The notes under the pieces are model-generated. The model was not told the DNA's origin and searched no databases. It saw only the letters and a list, made by a program, of their open reading frames with translations. The position numbers and the translations under genes were made by a program. A DNA stretch of 64,000 nt from Blastomussa wellsi (Eukaryota; Cnidaria; Anthozoa; Scleractinia; Plerogyridae): positions 7,989,273 through 8,053,272 of the forward strand of contig OX393572.1 of assembly GCA_947652115.1 (NCBI GenBank). Direction: 5' to 3'. Shown here in pieces: positions 1-11,856 of this stretch. Position 1 is the first letter of the stretch. Each line of letters starts with the position of its first letter.

Positions 1-122
1 TCATTCGATTACTCATTGATTACTCATTGATCATCGTAAATAATGACTAATCAGTTGGTTACCCATTGATATTTGATTACTCATTGATAATGATTTACTC
101 ACTGATCTCATTGATTTATCGA
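1..122. repeat. Short tandem repeat, ATTGATTACTC-like
   Basis: The first 122 bases repeat a degenerate unit of about 11-12 bases around GATTACTCATT, separated by short AT-rich spacers. It reaches the left window edge, so its full length is unknown. No coding frame is supported here. The stretch from 123 to 1020 shows only short, unsupported open frames. Confidence 0.6.
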
Positions 123-1021
123 CTTAACTTATCCCTGGTAAACGCAACAAAACTCAACTTCGTGATCACATGACAACCGGGCCAGCCCGGTAAGCCGACA
201 AAGCTAACTGGCCCAGCTCCATGTAATCAGGCTCTAAGATCTTTTACATTGATTGATTTGGTAATCAAAAGCACAAAGAACGTTTTCAGATGACATCTAT
301 CGACCATTTTCTTCTCCAAATAAAAAAGTTAAGATTAACTGACTGCGTAATCCCTTGTATTTGGTAAAGCGTTACGTGGCACTTGTAATAAAAGGCATTT
401 TTAACGGTGGACAAAGAAAGGCTAATTGAGCGAAAGTTCAATCGCGATTACGCACACGGATCCCATGAAAGTTCAAGTCAATTTTTTTTACTTACCAAGT
501 ATTTAGTTTGCCTCCCTGGTAATGTCAAACAAGGCTTTGAAAAAATACTTTACACCTTTCTCTGGGGTCCGACAACAAGCAGTCTCAGGCCTGCAACTGG
601 GCCTGCAGTACCAGGAGGTGGACCACACAGCGGTCACACGCAAAAGTAAACGAGAAGCTCAAAGAACTTAAAGCCGCGCAATTTAAGTGTATGCTTAAAC
701 TGCAATTTTACGCATAAAAGTGGATATTCAACCTCTTTTCTGTCGCAAGAAGGTTACCTGATTTCCCAGAAGTACAATCACAGGGTGACGCGCATTCCAG
801 ACCCCGACGCCACCCCTGATCAGTGGTTATTCCTTGCCTACCCGTCAAAAAGTATTTTTGCAGATTGTGCGGATGGTGATTACTCGTTAAACGTTCGTTG
901 ATTTTCTTTTTCAAACGGTGATAGAGAATCCCTCAACCACAGCTTTTAAACTTTTTCAGCGTCATTTGAACGACACCCTTCAAATCTAACAAGGAACTGT
1001 GGGTGCAAGCCCCCGGACATA

Positions 1022-1423
1022 CCGTAATGATTCGATTTAGCGCCCTCCTTCCAATAAGCGCCCCCTTTCGAATACGCGCCACCTTCGGTTGTGTTTTTAT
1101 TAATAATCAATCGCCCCTATTCCATTAAGCGCCCCAATTGTAATATTATGATTTTACACCCCTGTAATATCAACCTTGGTTCATCTTCCTTTAATTGCTC
1201 ACATATGACCATGTGTGTGCATAATTCTTTCAAACGAATGATCTTTTCTTCATATTTTTCCGTTTTTAATAAATACCGTATTAAAGTTTTGTTTTGAACA
1301 TTCGGTTGTTTCTCAAAAAGGAGGTAAGTGCCCTGTCCAGAATAAGAGCCCTGACTCGAATATGCGTCCTCCCTTGAGGTACCAAAAGTGTTGCGCCCCG
1401 GGTGCTAAAACAAATCATTACGG
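1022..1423. mobile_element. Small inverted-repeat element (MITE), TA target site
   Basis: The left end CCGTAATGATTCGATTTAGC is matched in inverted orientation by the right end GCTAAAACAAATCATTACGG, with three mismatches. A TA dinucleotide flanks both ends (1020-1021 and 1424-1425), as for Tc1/mariner or pogo insertions. The interior is rich in short GCGCC-containing segments and encodes nothing recognisable, so the element is non-autonomous. Confidence 0.6.
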
Positions 1424-1490
1424 TACTCCTTTATATGGGCTATACGGGACGTGCCGCTGGATAGCGTATAGTTTTTAACCCCTCAGCCCT

Positions 1491-1596
1491 AGGCTCGATT
1501 TCCAGCCGTTTTGTGAGCCCGCGTTCCTTGCCCCACACCACCGTTCGTTGGGAGGAGGATGACCACTGGACTCCGTAAACGGCTGGAAATCGAGCC
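1491..1596. repeat. Hairpin-forming inverted repeat
   Basis: A 20-base arm at 1491-1510 (GGCTCGATTTCCAGCCGTTT) is perfectly complementary to 1577-1596, with a 66-base loop. Sequence around it (about 1420-1670) resembles 5205-5295, sharing the phrases around TATGGG, GCCGCTGGA and GGGTATGGATATTAA, so it is probably part of an interspersed repeat family. Confidence 0.5.
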
Positions 1597-2118
1597 TACC
1601 TCAGTCCTGAACCGGATATATAATTCAAGCGAGTCTGTCCTAAACAGGGTATGGATATTAAAAAGTTGTTTTCATCATCAGTATTTATTTAGCCGGTCAT
1701 CAGTCAACATTAGATCATTTTCAGGACTAAATATTAGCGCTATAGTATAAAAACGCTTTTCATGTCCTCGCCCAATGAAAGTGGCCTTTCGTGACAGGCA
1801 ATAAACGATTTATTTCTTGATTCGTCAGAAAACTTGATGTTGCGTGACTCGAAGTCCGGCCAAACGAGATCAACGAGTTGGCGTTTTGGATTTTTTTTGC
1901 AAGGTAGGCACATTCTGCGAATTCTTAGTTTTCATGTGACGTCATAAAATTCTGAAATCAAAATTCGCTAGGCCTACTAAGTTTTCGTTGCGACTAGGTG
2001 TAAGGTGAACTAAAAATATATCTTTTCGCAATTTTTTTTTAATTATTTATTTTTTTATTTACAATAACACTACTTACAAAACTATACAATATCCTACTTA
2101 CAACACGATACTACACAA

Positions 2119-2157
2119 GGGTAAGGGGGGTAAGGGTAAGGGTAAGGGGGGTAAGGG
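2119..2157. repeat. G-rich tandem repeat of GGGTAA type
   Basis: The + strand shows a run built from GTAAGGG and GGGTAAG units with some G6 tracts. It resembles telomere repeats but has TAAGGG rather than TTAGGG. Several G-tracts in close succession could form a G-quadruplex. Confidence 0.5.
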
Positions 2158-2280
2158 AAAAGCCGCAATCCAGATATATCAGGACGGTTCGATGAGTCAG
2201 CGAGAATCTGAAAAGTTATGTACCATGGCTATAGCAAAAGAACTATCTAAAAGTTAGTTATAATAAGAGAAGCACACAGT

Positions 2281-2955
2281 TCATTTGAAACAACCCCATT
2301 TTCGGTTATATTTTTGAACGGTATTCGTCTTATAAGCAAAACATTTTTCAATTTCTTGGCATTTAAGGAAGATTTGCGTAAATATTCGTATATTTGGCAG
2401 GGTGTTGTTTAATTTCGATAAATAAATGTGGTATCTGCCAACTAGAAGTGCATGATGCAGAAGTGTATCCTCGATATTTTCAACCAATCCTAAACAAAGA
2501 GGTAGGGTCAAAGAAAAGTTTTGTGGCTTAATCTGATGCCGTATTATCCAGTCTTGTATGCCTTGCCAAATAGCTTGAACAGAGTCACAGTCCCAAAAAA
2601 GGTGGACCAGGGTTTCTGTGTTTTGTTCGCAGAAAGTGCATTTATCTGTTAAAGAGATTCCTATTTTACATAAGAAGTCATTGGAAGCAATTCTTCTATG
2701 GAACAACTTAAATCGAAAGCTCTGAAGTTTTGTTTCTTTTGTACAAAAGAAGGGCAGAATATATGATTTATCCCATTGAATCAAGTGCTCGTAGTTTTCG
2801 CAGTCATTTAACCATTTTTCCTGGCTATTAGAAGGCGTTGTAGCGATTCGTTTAACAATTGACTTATAAGCTGCATTGCAAATATTTGGAGACGATAAAA
2901 GCTTTTGACCGCAAGTGAGCTCGCTTTTGGGATTAATTATCTCGTGAGGCTGAAA
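2281..2955 (-). pseudogene. 3' end of a LINE retrotransposon (zf-RVT region), truncated
   Basis: An open frame on the - strand ends at 2281 and stays open up to about 2955, where an in-frame stop is met. It contains a zinc-binding motif of the kind that follows the reverse transcriptase of many LINEs: C-x2-C (KCTFC), then H and C in HLFWDC, with surrounding residues typical of Tx1/L1-like elements (HRRIASNDFLCKIG before it). Only this C-terminal portion is present; the endonuclease and the reverse transcriptase core are missing, so this is a 5'-truncated copy. The family assignment rests on memory of the zf-RVT pattern and not on a search. Confidence 0.65.
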
Positions 2956-2956
2956 C

Positions 2957-4516
2957 TATGTTTTCAATGTTTTTATAGAGAAGACAACACCATAGTGTCC
3001 TTGGTTTTAAAAACAGAGCATCTTGAATATTGGAGTTCTTCGCCGTATGTGACATCAAGCTGAGTGCCGCGACAAAGCTATTTTGTTTAGAAAAAGCCTA
3101 TCCTTTCGATTTCTAGCAGTTATAACATTTCAGATAATAATTAGTAGTGTTTATGTGGAAGTACAATAGCCCAAGAGCCAACAGTAGTCGCTATCATAGC
3201 AAAACTGAATTCCAGATGGTTTCGCGTGCATCACGGCGGCCATATTTGTACCTCTCGGAAGGACACAAATACTAAGCGAGCGGCGCACCGCACAGACCTG
3301 AGACTTGGAGAAATTGTTTATTTATTTATCATCTACACTATCTATAGTTCTTAGCTTCTGTAGCTTATTTTTTTCGAATTTAGTTTTTGATTAATTTTCT
3401 CGGCGCCTCACGCAATATCGACATTATGGCGGATTTCAGCGTGAAATAACACTGTTTTCTCCTCAAGATTTTAAGCATTTTCGCTCCAGATAAAGGAAAG
3501 AAACATTGTTTATTTTATAGTTTTTAAAACATGGCTTCATTGATCTGTAACAGTATAAGGGTGCCCCTTTCTCAAATTATCCTTTATTTTGATAGTTGTG
3601 TGTTGCATTCGCATCACAAAGTGTTCAATGACCCGCGACAAGGTCATAAATATTAATGTTTTTTCTTGGATAATACGCTGATGTCTCACACTAGGATTAT
3701 TAAGACCTTATCATGGTATATGAGAAAAAATATCGTACCCGCATTTTTATGACTTTTTCAGCGATAAAAGATGACTGAAATTTCATTTGTTTGACCAAAG
3801 TATGCAACGTATAAGAATCAGTACGTGTCAACGCTGATGACCACAAGTCGGTCGGGCGCTTTGGAGAACACTCCGTCAGCGTTGCTATCATTCTTAACCG
3901 CTTAAACTGGGGAATCCTCTGATTATACTCTTCAGCTCTTCAATTAATCAAAATGCTGAAAAGGAGCGATTATCGGAGTGTTGCACTACGAAACTTTCAG
4001 TCTAAAGGACTCGAAGAAAAGAATTTAAATATAAAGCGGCACAACGCCGAAAAAGTTCGCTGAGAACGGGCACGAGCAGGCAATAAATACATCTTCTGAA
4101 CCCTCAGAAATTATTGCCAGTAAGTATAATGCGAGATCCAACTCGAACAGGATTTATAGAACGGGGAGAGAATTTGATGATCACGGTATCAGGTATTAGT
4201 TGGAACAACCAAATCAATGTTCTGGCAAGTCCATCTCCTTCAAGATTGCTTTCGTCGAGATACTACAAAAAGGAAAGGTTGGTTTTCATTATTTCAGAAT
4301 ATCACACTTGTGCAGCGAGCGCTCAAAGTGCATAAAGTAATGATCTTGACGCGTTATATTTTTGCGGCATGCTTCTTACAAAACAAAGCGCGGCCGAAGC
4401 AAAAGATAGGTTTACTTACAAAAACACAGAAGAATAACAGCTTACCGTTAAATCACAAGATGAATTGATTCAGACCACAGATTATAAAACGACTGAGTCG
4501 TTTTATAAATCCATGA
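2957..4516. other. Intergenic stretch without a supported gene
   Basis: AT-rich sequence with only short open frames on both strands. None shows a recognisable domain or a convincing splice context. Confidence 0.5.
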
Positions 4517-4520
4517 ATAG

Positions 4521-4555
<35 letters not shown>

Positions 4556-4750
4556 GCGGTGGGAAGTATAACAATATAATTTGGTTTTATCAACTGGGTT
4601 GATGATGTCAATTGGCCACCGTAAAGAGATTCAAGAGCTGATTCGCTCCGACGAAGGGCTAACGCTCGAAACGTCAGCTCTTGAATCTCTTTACTGTGGC
4701 CAATTGACATTATCAACCCAGTTGATAAAACCAAATTATATTATAAATCC
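4517..4750. mobile_element. Palindromic pair of Penelope-like element 3' ends
   Basis: Two copies of the same non-coding tail meet head to head. The left arm (to about 4640) reads on the - strand and the right arm (from about 4641) on the + strand. Each contains the phrase AATTGACATTATCAACCCAG or its complement, and the left arm also has TTCTTTAGAAA-type end sequence. The same tail occurs at 6248-6412, 11711-11870, 41061-41345 and 52513-52672. The copy at 41 kb joins it to a Penelope-type endonuclease remnant, which identifies the family. The right arm carries a hammerhead-like core at 4645-4680. Confidence 0.6.
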
Positions 4751-4759
4751 ATGGTCAGA

Positions 4760-6240
4760 CTTTCCACAGTGACAGGACCGAGATGGGAGAGCTCGCGCGC
4801 TGACATGTACTTCTCGAAAAAGGAACGAAACACAGCTTAATCCTTCAAAATTATGTTAGAAGTCTCATTTGAAACACAGTGAAGGTACGTCAACTCGTTA
4901 TTCTCAAAGTCGAAGCTTTGGAACCTACAGTTGTCTGTAAACAAGCCATGGCGAACGCTGATGTTCACTTTGGGGGATCCAAATTATACTGATGACGTCA
5001 AATTCGCAGTGATATGAGATCAAAGGAAATGCACCATGGGATACATGTTGAAACATGTTCCCAGCTTCACGGCAAGAATATTTAGCACTCGCTACAAAGC
5101 AAGCGCTGAAAAATACAGAGTATTCGCAAAAATTCTAGTCGCTGGAAACCTTTCCAAAGCATTAAGGAACTTTGCGAAAGTCATGGCTGGCTGTGGTAAT
5201 TCGGGGGTACTCCCTTATATGGGGTGTACGAGCCGCTGGACATGGTATGGGTTTTGACCCCTCAGTCATAGGGTATGGATATTAAGGAGAAGTCCTTGAC
5301 TTTCGTCGAGTTTTAAGCATATCCGAAGTCAGAAACGTTCATCAGTATTCATCTAGTCAGCATTCGATCTCGTGAAGAGCTTGAATTAATAACCGATATT
5401 CAAGATAACACCACTTTATTCCACGTGATTTTGAGTCGCGAGTCCTCTGGAACTGATCTATGAAGATTATGAAAACATCAAGTGCGACCTCTGTACAATT
5501 TTGAAAAGGCGCAACGTCTCATATGATATGGAATCGACTGAGAGCTGTCCTCGGTGCATGCTCGGTGGTTTTGGTGTTTCGCATACTTTCGCATATTACT
5601 GCTCTCTGGTTTATCTATTGCTGGCCTGTGTTTACTGTAAAACAATCTTACTGGATATCGCCAAAGAAATAAGTGCTCGGATCTGAAATTCTGACTTAAA
5701 TCGATGTACTTAAGTCGTGTGTTTTAATGTAACAATCGACTCGACTGTCCAGTTTCTTAGAGTAAAATCTTCAAATAATCAGTACCGAAGCTCCGCGCCG
5801 CAGAGTTGAGCCCCATGCCCAAAGCAATCGAGGACAATCAAGCACGCATACAAAGTACAAACTGGAGAACTATGCCTTTCATTTTTTATGGTCAAAATTT
5901 TTCGCGGCTGTGGAATCTTTCTTGAGTACAGAAATTATTAAGAACCAGCAAAAGCTCCGCTTTTAGGCTTGGCTAAATCTATATATTTATACGATTGGCG
6001 TGGCCCAGTTAGATTGTCTGTTTTTCCCTGAAGCAATTAGCTTTGTGCATTTCTCGATTTTATTAAACACTTCTCCTTTGCCACTCTTCGTCATGTAAGA
6101 GCAGAATAAACGAGTACGTTAACTCTCTTATTTTCGTGATTCGGGAAAATGAAATTTTAATATCCGTGATCTGTGACTCGTTATTTCTCCACCCGTGAAC
6201 CGTGCTGGAGACCCCCCCCCCCCCCCCTGTACGACCCTCT
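4760..6240. other. Intergenic stretch without a supported gene
   Basis: No supported gene. A segment at 5205-5295 is similar to 1420-1670, so it belongs to an interspersed repeat. The phrase at 5950-5990 recurs inverted near 9740. A run of C residues sits near 6212-6229. Confidence 0.45.
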
Positions 6241-6247
6241 TATATTC

Positions 6248-6412
6248 ATTATAATTTGGTTTTATCAACTGGGTTGATAATGTCAATTGGCCACCGTGGC
6301 CACCGTGGCCAATTGACATTATCAACCCAGTTGATAAAATCAAATTATATTGTTATACTTCCCACCGACGCAGCATCACAGTTTCTTTAGAAACGTACCC
6401 CCTCTATTCACC
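6248..6412. mobile_element. Near-perfect palindrome of Penelope-like element ends
   Basis: About 50 bases from 6248 are followed directly by their inverted complement, meeting at the repeated GGCCACCGT near 6298. The right arm then continues through the usual tail (polar CTTCCCACC, TTTCTTTAGAAA) to about 6412. The region between the arms found in the 4517-4750 pair, including the hammerhead-like core, is missing here. Confidence 0.6.
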
Positions 6413-6419
6413 TCTTATA

Positions 6420-7500
6420 TTCAGTCGTCCTCCAATTTGATTTTGCAAGGTAAACAAATTCCGTGAATGACGTTACGGTCTTTATGTATCAAAGTTACAT
6501 ATTGGTAGACTCATCTTCTGTGCATGCGTAAAGCCCAAACCACTTTATTCTAGAAAAGTAATACCACAAGGAAAGCAAATCATTTTGTGAACCAAATATA
6601 TACCTTGGTAACATGTGAGATCCATGAGAGCGCCACAAGCTGGGTTCTAAAAACTGTTTTTAACGGAGGACTTATCTTGCTCCCGAAAAATCGAAATGAG
6701 TTGAGGTCTTGAGAAAATTTCGCTTGTTTAGATCAAAAACGTTCACCCATCCACATGATTCAAATGCGATGTGTGACCGGTGATAGTTGCGCTCGACAAT
6801 TACTGTGTAAGTTTTCCCAAGCAGACTACCGTGGAAAAAAATGTCATCACCAACAATTTAACGATTGGATCCGATTCAAGCCAAGAGTAATTTCGCGAGA
6901 GCGGATAGAAAAATCCCGTAGGACGGACAACAAATTAAAGGCCTGTTGTCTTACAAAATTCAAACCATAACAATAGGCAAAGTTACGCAGCTATTATTGC
7001 ACTGAAGAATGGAAAAGCACTTGCTTTGGACAATCTCGAGGCAGGGTTACTTTTAAAAGGCAGAACCAAATTTAACAGCAAACATGCATTCTTCTTCCAC
7101 ACTTCACTGCGATATGATAGCAAGAGAAGGTTCTTCTCCACTGGAACGAAGTGGTCATAATCAAAATACCCAAGAAGGGTGCTCTCTGGCTGTAATAACT
7201 GGAGAGGAATAACACCGTTGGGGGGAGTTAAAGCGCGGAGTTAGAGTTAAGGACTTCCAAAATCTTGAATTCAGGATTTTGGCAGTCCTTAGGGAGCATT
7301 TATAATTTATCTAGAGGGTGGGCTATGATGATTTCCTTATTTTTTCCTTTCATTTTTTTGAAGCCCCCCCCCCCCCTGATCATCTCAGGGTTTTTTTTTC
7401 TGACCCCCACCCTCAAGAGATGTTGATTTATCAAAAGAAAATATCATAGCCCCACCCCCCCCCCCCCCAGAACATAAGTACAACATGTCAAACTCACCCT
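6420..7500. other. Intergenic stretch without a supported gene
   Basis: No supported gene. From about 7360 the sequence has runs of C and phrases such as GACCCCCACCC that recur in similar form near 7900, suggesting an interspersed repeat around the acidic open frame that follows. Confidence 0.4.
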
Positions 7501-7555
7501 TAGCCATATCACAGTCTTGTGATATGCATTGCATTGAGAACCATGACTGTAACAG

Positions 7556-7782
7556 GGCAACGTCTTTTACAAGAGCCAGAAGCAGTCTCAGATGTTGATG
7601 ATGATGATTACGAAGGTGACGACACTGTCTTGGGGGAAACACGGAGTGAGGAGAGTGAGGAGAGCGAGAGTGAGAAGGAGGAGAGCGAGAGTGAGGAGGG
7701 TGACGAGAGTGAGTTTGAGCCACTCGCAAAGAGACCTTGCAGCACAAGAAATGGGCGTCATGCATCAAGTTTCATACTCTAG
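7556..7782 (+). CDS. Possible last exon with acidic tail (unknown protein)
   Basis: A frame opens after a plausible acceptor (AACAG ending at 7555) and stops at 7780-7782. It encodes a run of Asp and Glu/Ser (DVDDDDYEGDD, then SEESEESESEKEESESEE) followed by a basic end with STRNGR. A polyadenylation signal AATAAA lies only 27 bases after the stop (7809-7814). No ATG-led first exon was found. The tail resembles that of the broken gene at 58915-59541 on the - strand, which also ends in an acidic stretch and TTRYGR. I do not recognise a function; it may be a fragment of a multi-copy, possibly transposon-linked gene. Confidence 0.3.
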
Positions 7783-8654
7783 TTTTGTATCAACATTTTG
7801 TCGAAATGAAATAAAAGACAGGAATTATAAGAGCGTCCAACAGCATATTTTCATTTCCTTTTCTTTTTGAGGAAAAAAATGGTTGGTCCCCCCTTTGCTC
7901 GATGTCATTTTCGTTGTAAATTTTCCACAGCCCCCCTCCCCCCAAATCACAGTAGGGAAAAAGAGTGACCCCCTCCAAAAAATCATCAGAGCCCACCCTC
8001 GAGGTAGCCGTAACTCTACTAAAATAACTCTATTGCTAGTTGACCTCCACTGTTGTCTATTCCAAGCAAAATCTCTTGTAAGATTATCGTTCAGCGCATA
8101 ACATCAGCAGTGGACCAGGCTCTAAGGAAGAAACATTATCCAACAATGCTCAGAATGGCAGCGTGGTCTCTACATCAACTTTGTTGACTTTCGTTAAGCT
8201 TTTGATAGCATACACCGGGATAGCCTCTGGAGGATCTTGACGGGGGGGGGGGGGGGGGGGGCGAGACAACTCGGGTAGGCGAGTTGTCATGTAAAGTAAC
8301 CCCGGCAGGCGGGACTTTGGCTCGCCTACCAGGGGCAACTCTTAACGTGCCGAATGTACAATACAATACAATACAAACTTTATTGACACTCCCTAAGAGG
8401 GTTTTTCAGTGATTAGTGATCGAATAAACGAAAGAAATTCAACGGAAAAAGGATAACTGGTTATTTGAATACTAAAATACTTTGTACAGGGACTTTTAGA
8501 GGTTCCAGGAGTTTTGCCATTTTATTTTTCACTTTGAATGTCCTGACGTGTGATGTGACCTTGACCGCAGTCGACATCGTAAGATTGTCGTCATGGCTGC
8601 GCCATATATATATATATATAATTTCGAAACATGCGCCAATCAAATGCAAGAATA

Positions 8655-9445
8655 CAGTCAACTCTCTCTAAGACGGACGCCATCGAGACCGGCCTCAGCT
8701 GTCCGTCTTAGAGAGGTGCCCGCTTATAGAGAGTCGGCGTAACATGACCCCAGGAATTTTCAGCTACGAAAGCAAGAAAACAACAGTTTAAGCTTACAAT
8801 ACAATTCGGTTGTCATCTTAACTTGTACTGTATGTATTCCGCCGACAGGAAAAGATCATTAAAGTGTTAAAAAGAGTCACGTACTTAGTAATTTAAGAAT
8901 TTTCTTCCCAAAATCGTAATTTGCGGCCACATTCAGCACTTCACAAGTTTCCGTTAACGATTTCAAAGTGTTCGTTGTCCGTCTTTGCCTCATTAGCATA
9001 AGCAATCCAGTATCTGATGGAGCTACAAAAAAAAACAGTTTTGAATATTGAAAGTTCATAGCACTATTAACTCTGCCAATGAATTTCAGCTCGATGCATT
9101 GAATTCTTTTTGTCTGACGCGGATTTAAAAACTCAAAATTTTACAAAGAATGTATGAGCTCATTAGCGCTTTTGCCACCCAGAAATCTTGGAGTTTTTGA
9201 AAGACAATTTCTCCTTGAATACACGCAAAAGAGCTAAAAAATTTCACCATATACAAAATTTCACTAGCTCTTTAACTGTTTGGAGTCCATTCATATCTAA
9301 CATGTGGCCTTTTCCTTTCCTTTGTTTTCCTTTTCCCCAAAAGAGGTGTCCGTAAAATGACTGAGAAACGGCCGGGACCAACACAGGTGTCCGTCTAATA
9401 GAGGTGTCTGTCTTATAGAGGTGTCCGTTAAGAGAGAGTTGACTG
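8655..9445. mobile_element. Pogo/Tigger-like non-autonomous DNA transposon
   Basis: The left end CAGTCAACTCTCTCTAAGAC and the right end TTAAGAGAGAGTTGACTG are inverted copies, and TA flanks each side (8653-8654 and 9446-9447). Sub-terminal copies of the GTCCGTCTTA phrase repeat inward from both ends. The CAGT terminus with a TA target is typical of pogo/Tigger elements. No transposase frame is present in the 791 bases. Confidence 0.7.
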
Positions 9446-9941
9446 TATATTCGAAATAAAAATAAACCAATCGTCATGCTCGATAAAACAGCCTGTACCA
9501 TACTCAGTACCACACCAGGGCCATTTTGACGTGAAAACCACGCGGATGGCCCTGGGGACGAGATTGAACCTCGCCCCAGTTTCCTTCGCAACTCCGGAAT
9601 GGCCAATACTTTTTACGTGAAGCGTGATAGGAACGTATTTTTTCCCATGAAATTAAGAACTTTTCTCTTGCACGTGAACGCAATATAATTAAATTAGGCG
9701 TGATTCATGAATAAAAGGAAGCTATAATATATAGATTTAGCCAAGCCTAAAAGCGGAGCTCCGTATTTTTGCTCGTTTTTAATAATTTCTCTGAAATAAA
9801 TAAGAATAGTCATTGAATCACCTTAATAACTTTTGAAATTGCGTGCTGAAATTGTGATGGCCTACCTGAGCTGTGCGTCTACCAAGCCCTCTACCGTCGA
9901 AGTGTCAGTGCTAGTCCCAAGCCCTTCGCCCATAGCCTCAC

Positions 9942-10033
9942 TTTGAATTTCCCGCTTTTTCTTCAACGGACCAATCACATTCGAAAATGACCTCGGTTTG
10001 AAGACGAACTGTCATTCGTGTTCTTGATTTGAA
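9942..10033 (+). promoter_or_regulatory. CENPF: Cell-cycle promoter boxes upstream of CENPF: CHR, E2F-like and CCAAT
   Basis: Within 190 bases of the CENPF start lie three TTTGAA hexamers (9942-9947, 9997-10002, 10028-10033), which is the CHR consensus. TTTCCCGC at 9948-9955 fits the E2F consensus and directly abuts the first CHR. CCAAT at 9971-9975 is an NF-Y type box. Vertebrate G2/M genes, CENP-F among them, are controlled by DREAM and MuvB through CDE/CHR elements with NF-Y. Short motifs occur by chance, so the cluster is suggestive only. Confidence 0.5.
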
Positions 10034-10130
10034 TGCAAAGGATTCCTTGTTCGTTTCTTGGCGGTGTAAAGCTGTATACTGAGCATTTTCTTCGACTTCT
10101 TCGAGAGCTGTATAGAGCTTTACGCTCACA

Positions 10131-10614
10131 ATGAGTTGGGCAAAGGAAGAATGGAAGCAGGAGTTAACGGCGTCCGCTCTTCAACATGTCTTCGACCTCG
10201 AGCAGCGATGTGAAACTCTGCAAAAAGACGGCAAACAGAGGCAGTTTCAAATGGACAGTTTACAGGCTGCTCTCGCAAAACAAAAGAAGGTGACAGAAGA
10301 GGAAAAAGCGAACGCCGTATCACTGAAAAAAGAAAATCATTTACTTGGCGAATCAATTCAAGAGTTAGAGAGAAAGCTTGAAAAGAATATTCACGACTTG
10401 AATGCAAAGGATGGTCAGATTCGTTGCCTCGATGGTAAACTGTCTAGATGCCAACAGATGCTCGACGCTGAAAGTGCAAGCAATCTGCAATTGAAAAACG
10501 ATCTGGATCATTTACAACACGATCAAAATCAACTTGCATCCAAATTTGAAAAACAGGCAGCTGATTTTTCCAAAGTGAAAGAAGCTAATAACCTTCTTCA
10601 GAGACAACTTGCAG
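10131..10614 (+). CDS. CENPF: CENPF exon 1 (N-terminal domain)
   Basis: Encodes residues 1-161 plus one base. It begins MSWAKEEWKQEL and holds QRQFQMDSLQAALAKQKK, the most diagnostic CENP-F segment, followed by coiled coil. The donor is GCAG|GTAAGT at 10615, leaving phase 1. This region corresponds to the Cenp-F_N domain as I recall its sequence. Confidence 0.92.
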
Positions 10615-11819
10615 GTAAGTCTTGAAATGTAAGATCTAGATGCAGTTGAGCGGAACATTAAGCTTATGTTCAACGGTTCAAGTTCAACCGCTGAGCTCTC
10701 TATTTGTGTTGATGGTGAACTAGCATCTTTGGCTGATCAGGATTCATGATATCCTGTAAGTGTTCCAGGCTCTCAGATAGTTGGGCACGCGAAGAAAAGA
10801 TATACGTCAGAGAAGCGAGCGGACGAGCGAAGAGGTGGGTTCAAGACACGAGAGCCTGAAAGCATTGTTTTAAAATCCTCATGCCGCCCTCTTGAAAGAG
10901 GAGACCCCAACTTGTCAAAATGTTGGTGTTCAAATGTCGATAATTGGGTTAATAAGGTTTCGTATCTACGAGTTCATAAGTTCGACAAGAACTATCCAGA
11001 TGTCAGCAGGCTGACTTGTGCGAGGTCTTTGGCCAGAATTTACACCACTTTCAAGAAAATTATTGCACATGCCAGCGAGGGCATCATCAGAGCAAAGCGA
11101 CGTCAGCCTTTCGCCTGACTGCAAAGCATTCGTGTTGAGTACATGCCACGGGAAGCTGATAATGAGAGATGTTGATGTAAATTGTCAAAATTAACCAACC
11201 AGAGGGTATACCGGGAGCTGCTATACCGACTTGAGGATTTTAAAACAATGCTTACAGGCCCTCTTGTCTTCACCCACCTCCTCGCTTGTCCGCTTGCGTA
11301 TCTTTTCTTTGCCTGCCCCACTATCTGAGAACCTGGAACAGGCTGGACTCATGAAGACCACAGCAATTAAATAAACTTAGGCAGTGTTCACACTTGGTGC
11401 CAGGGTACGGTGCCCGGGTCCGAATGTCAACCAATGTGAGCACACCTTTTCCCAAGTACCCATGCCAGAATTCAGGCACAGGCACTCAACAGTACTCAGG
11501 GGTTTCATTGTTTTTGTGCAGGAGGTCAGTAGGGTTTTTCAGCCGGACATTTTTAGTTTTTCTTATAAAAGAAAGTTAGTGGAGAAGAGGAAAACAGCCA
11601 GGCAAAGTAATGGCTAATTCTTGTTCACACCCGGTCAATTTGCCCAGTGCCAGGTCCTTAATGAACCTCCTGCAGTACTTTGGTTTTCAGTTTTTGAACA
11701 CAGCGAATGGATGCGCTCCGACGAAGGGCTAACACTCGAAACGTCAGCAATTGAATCTCTTTACGGTGGCCAATTGACATTATCAACCCAGTTGATAAAA
11801 CCAAATTATATTGTTATAC

Positions 11820-11856
<37 letters not shown>

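Noticed and set aside
1091..1297. A 68-residue open frame
   Set aside because: It lies inside the TA-flanked MITE and has no recognisable features.
2119..2157. A true telomere repeat
   Set aside because: The unit is TAAGGG with extra G-runs, not TTAGGG.
7592..7870. A second reading frame over the acidic exon (Arg/Val-rich)
   Set aside because: It is the out-of-frame reading of the GAG-rich stretch that encodes the acidic tail.
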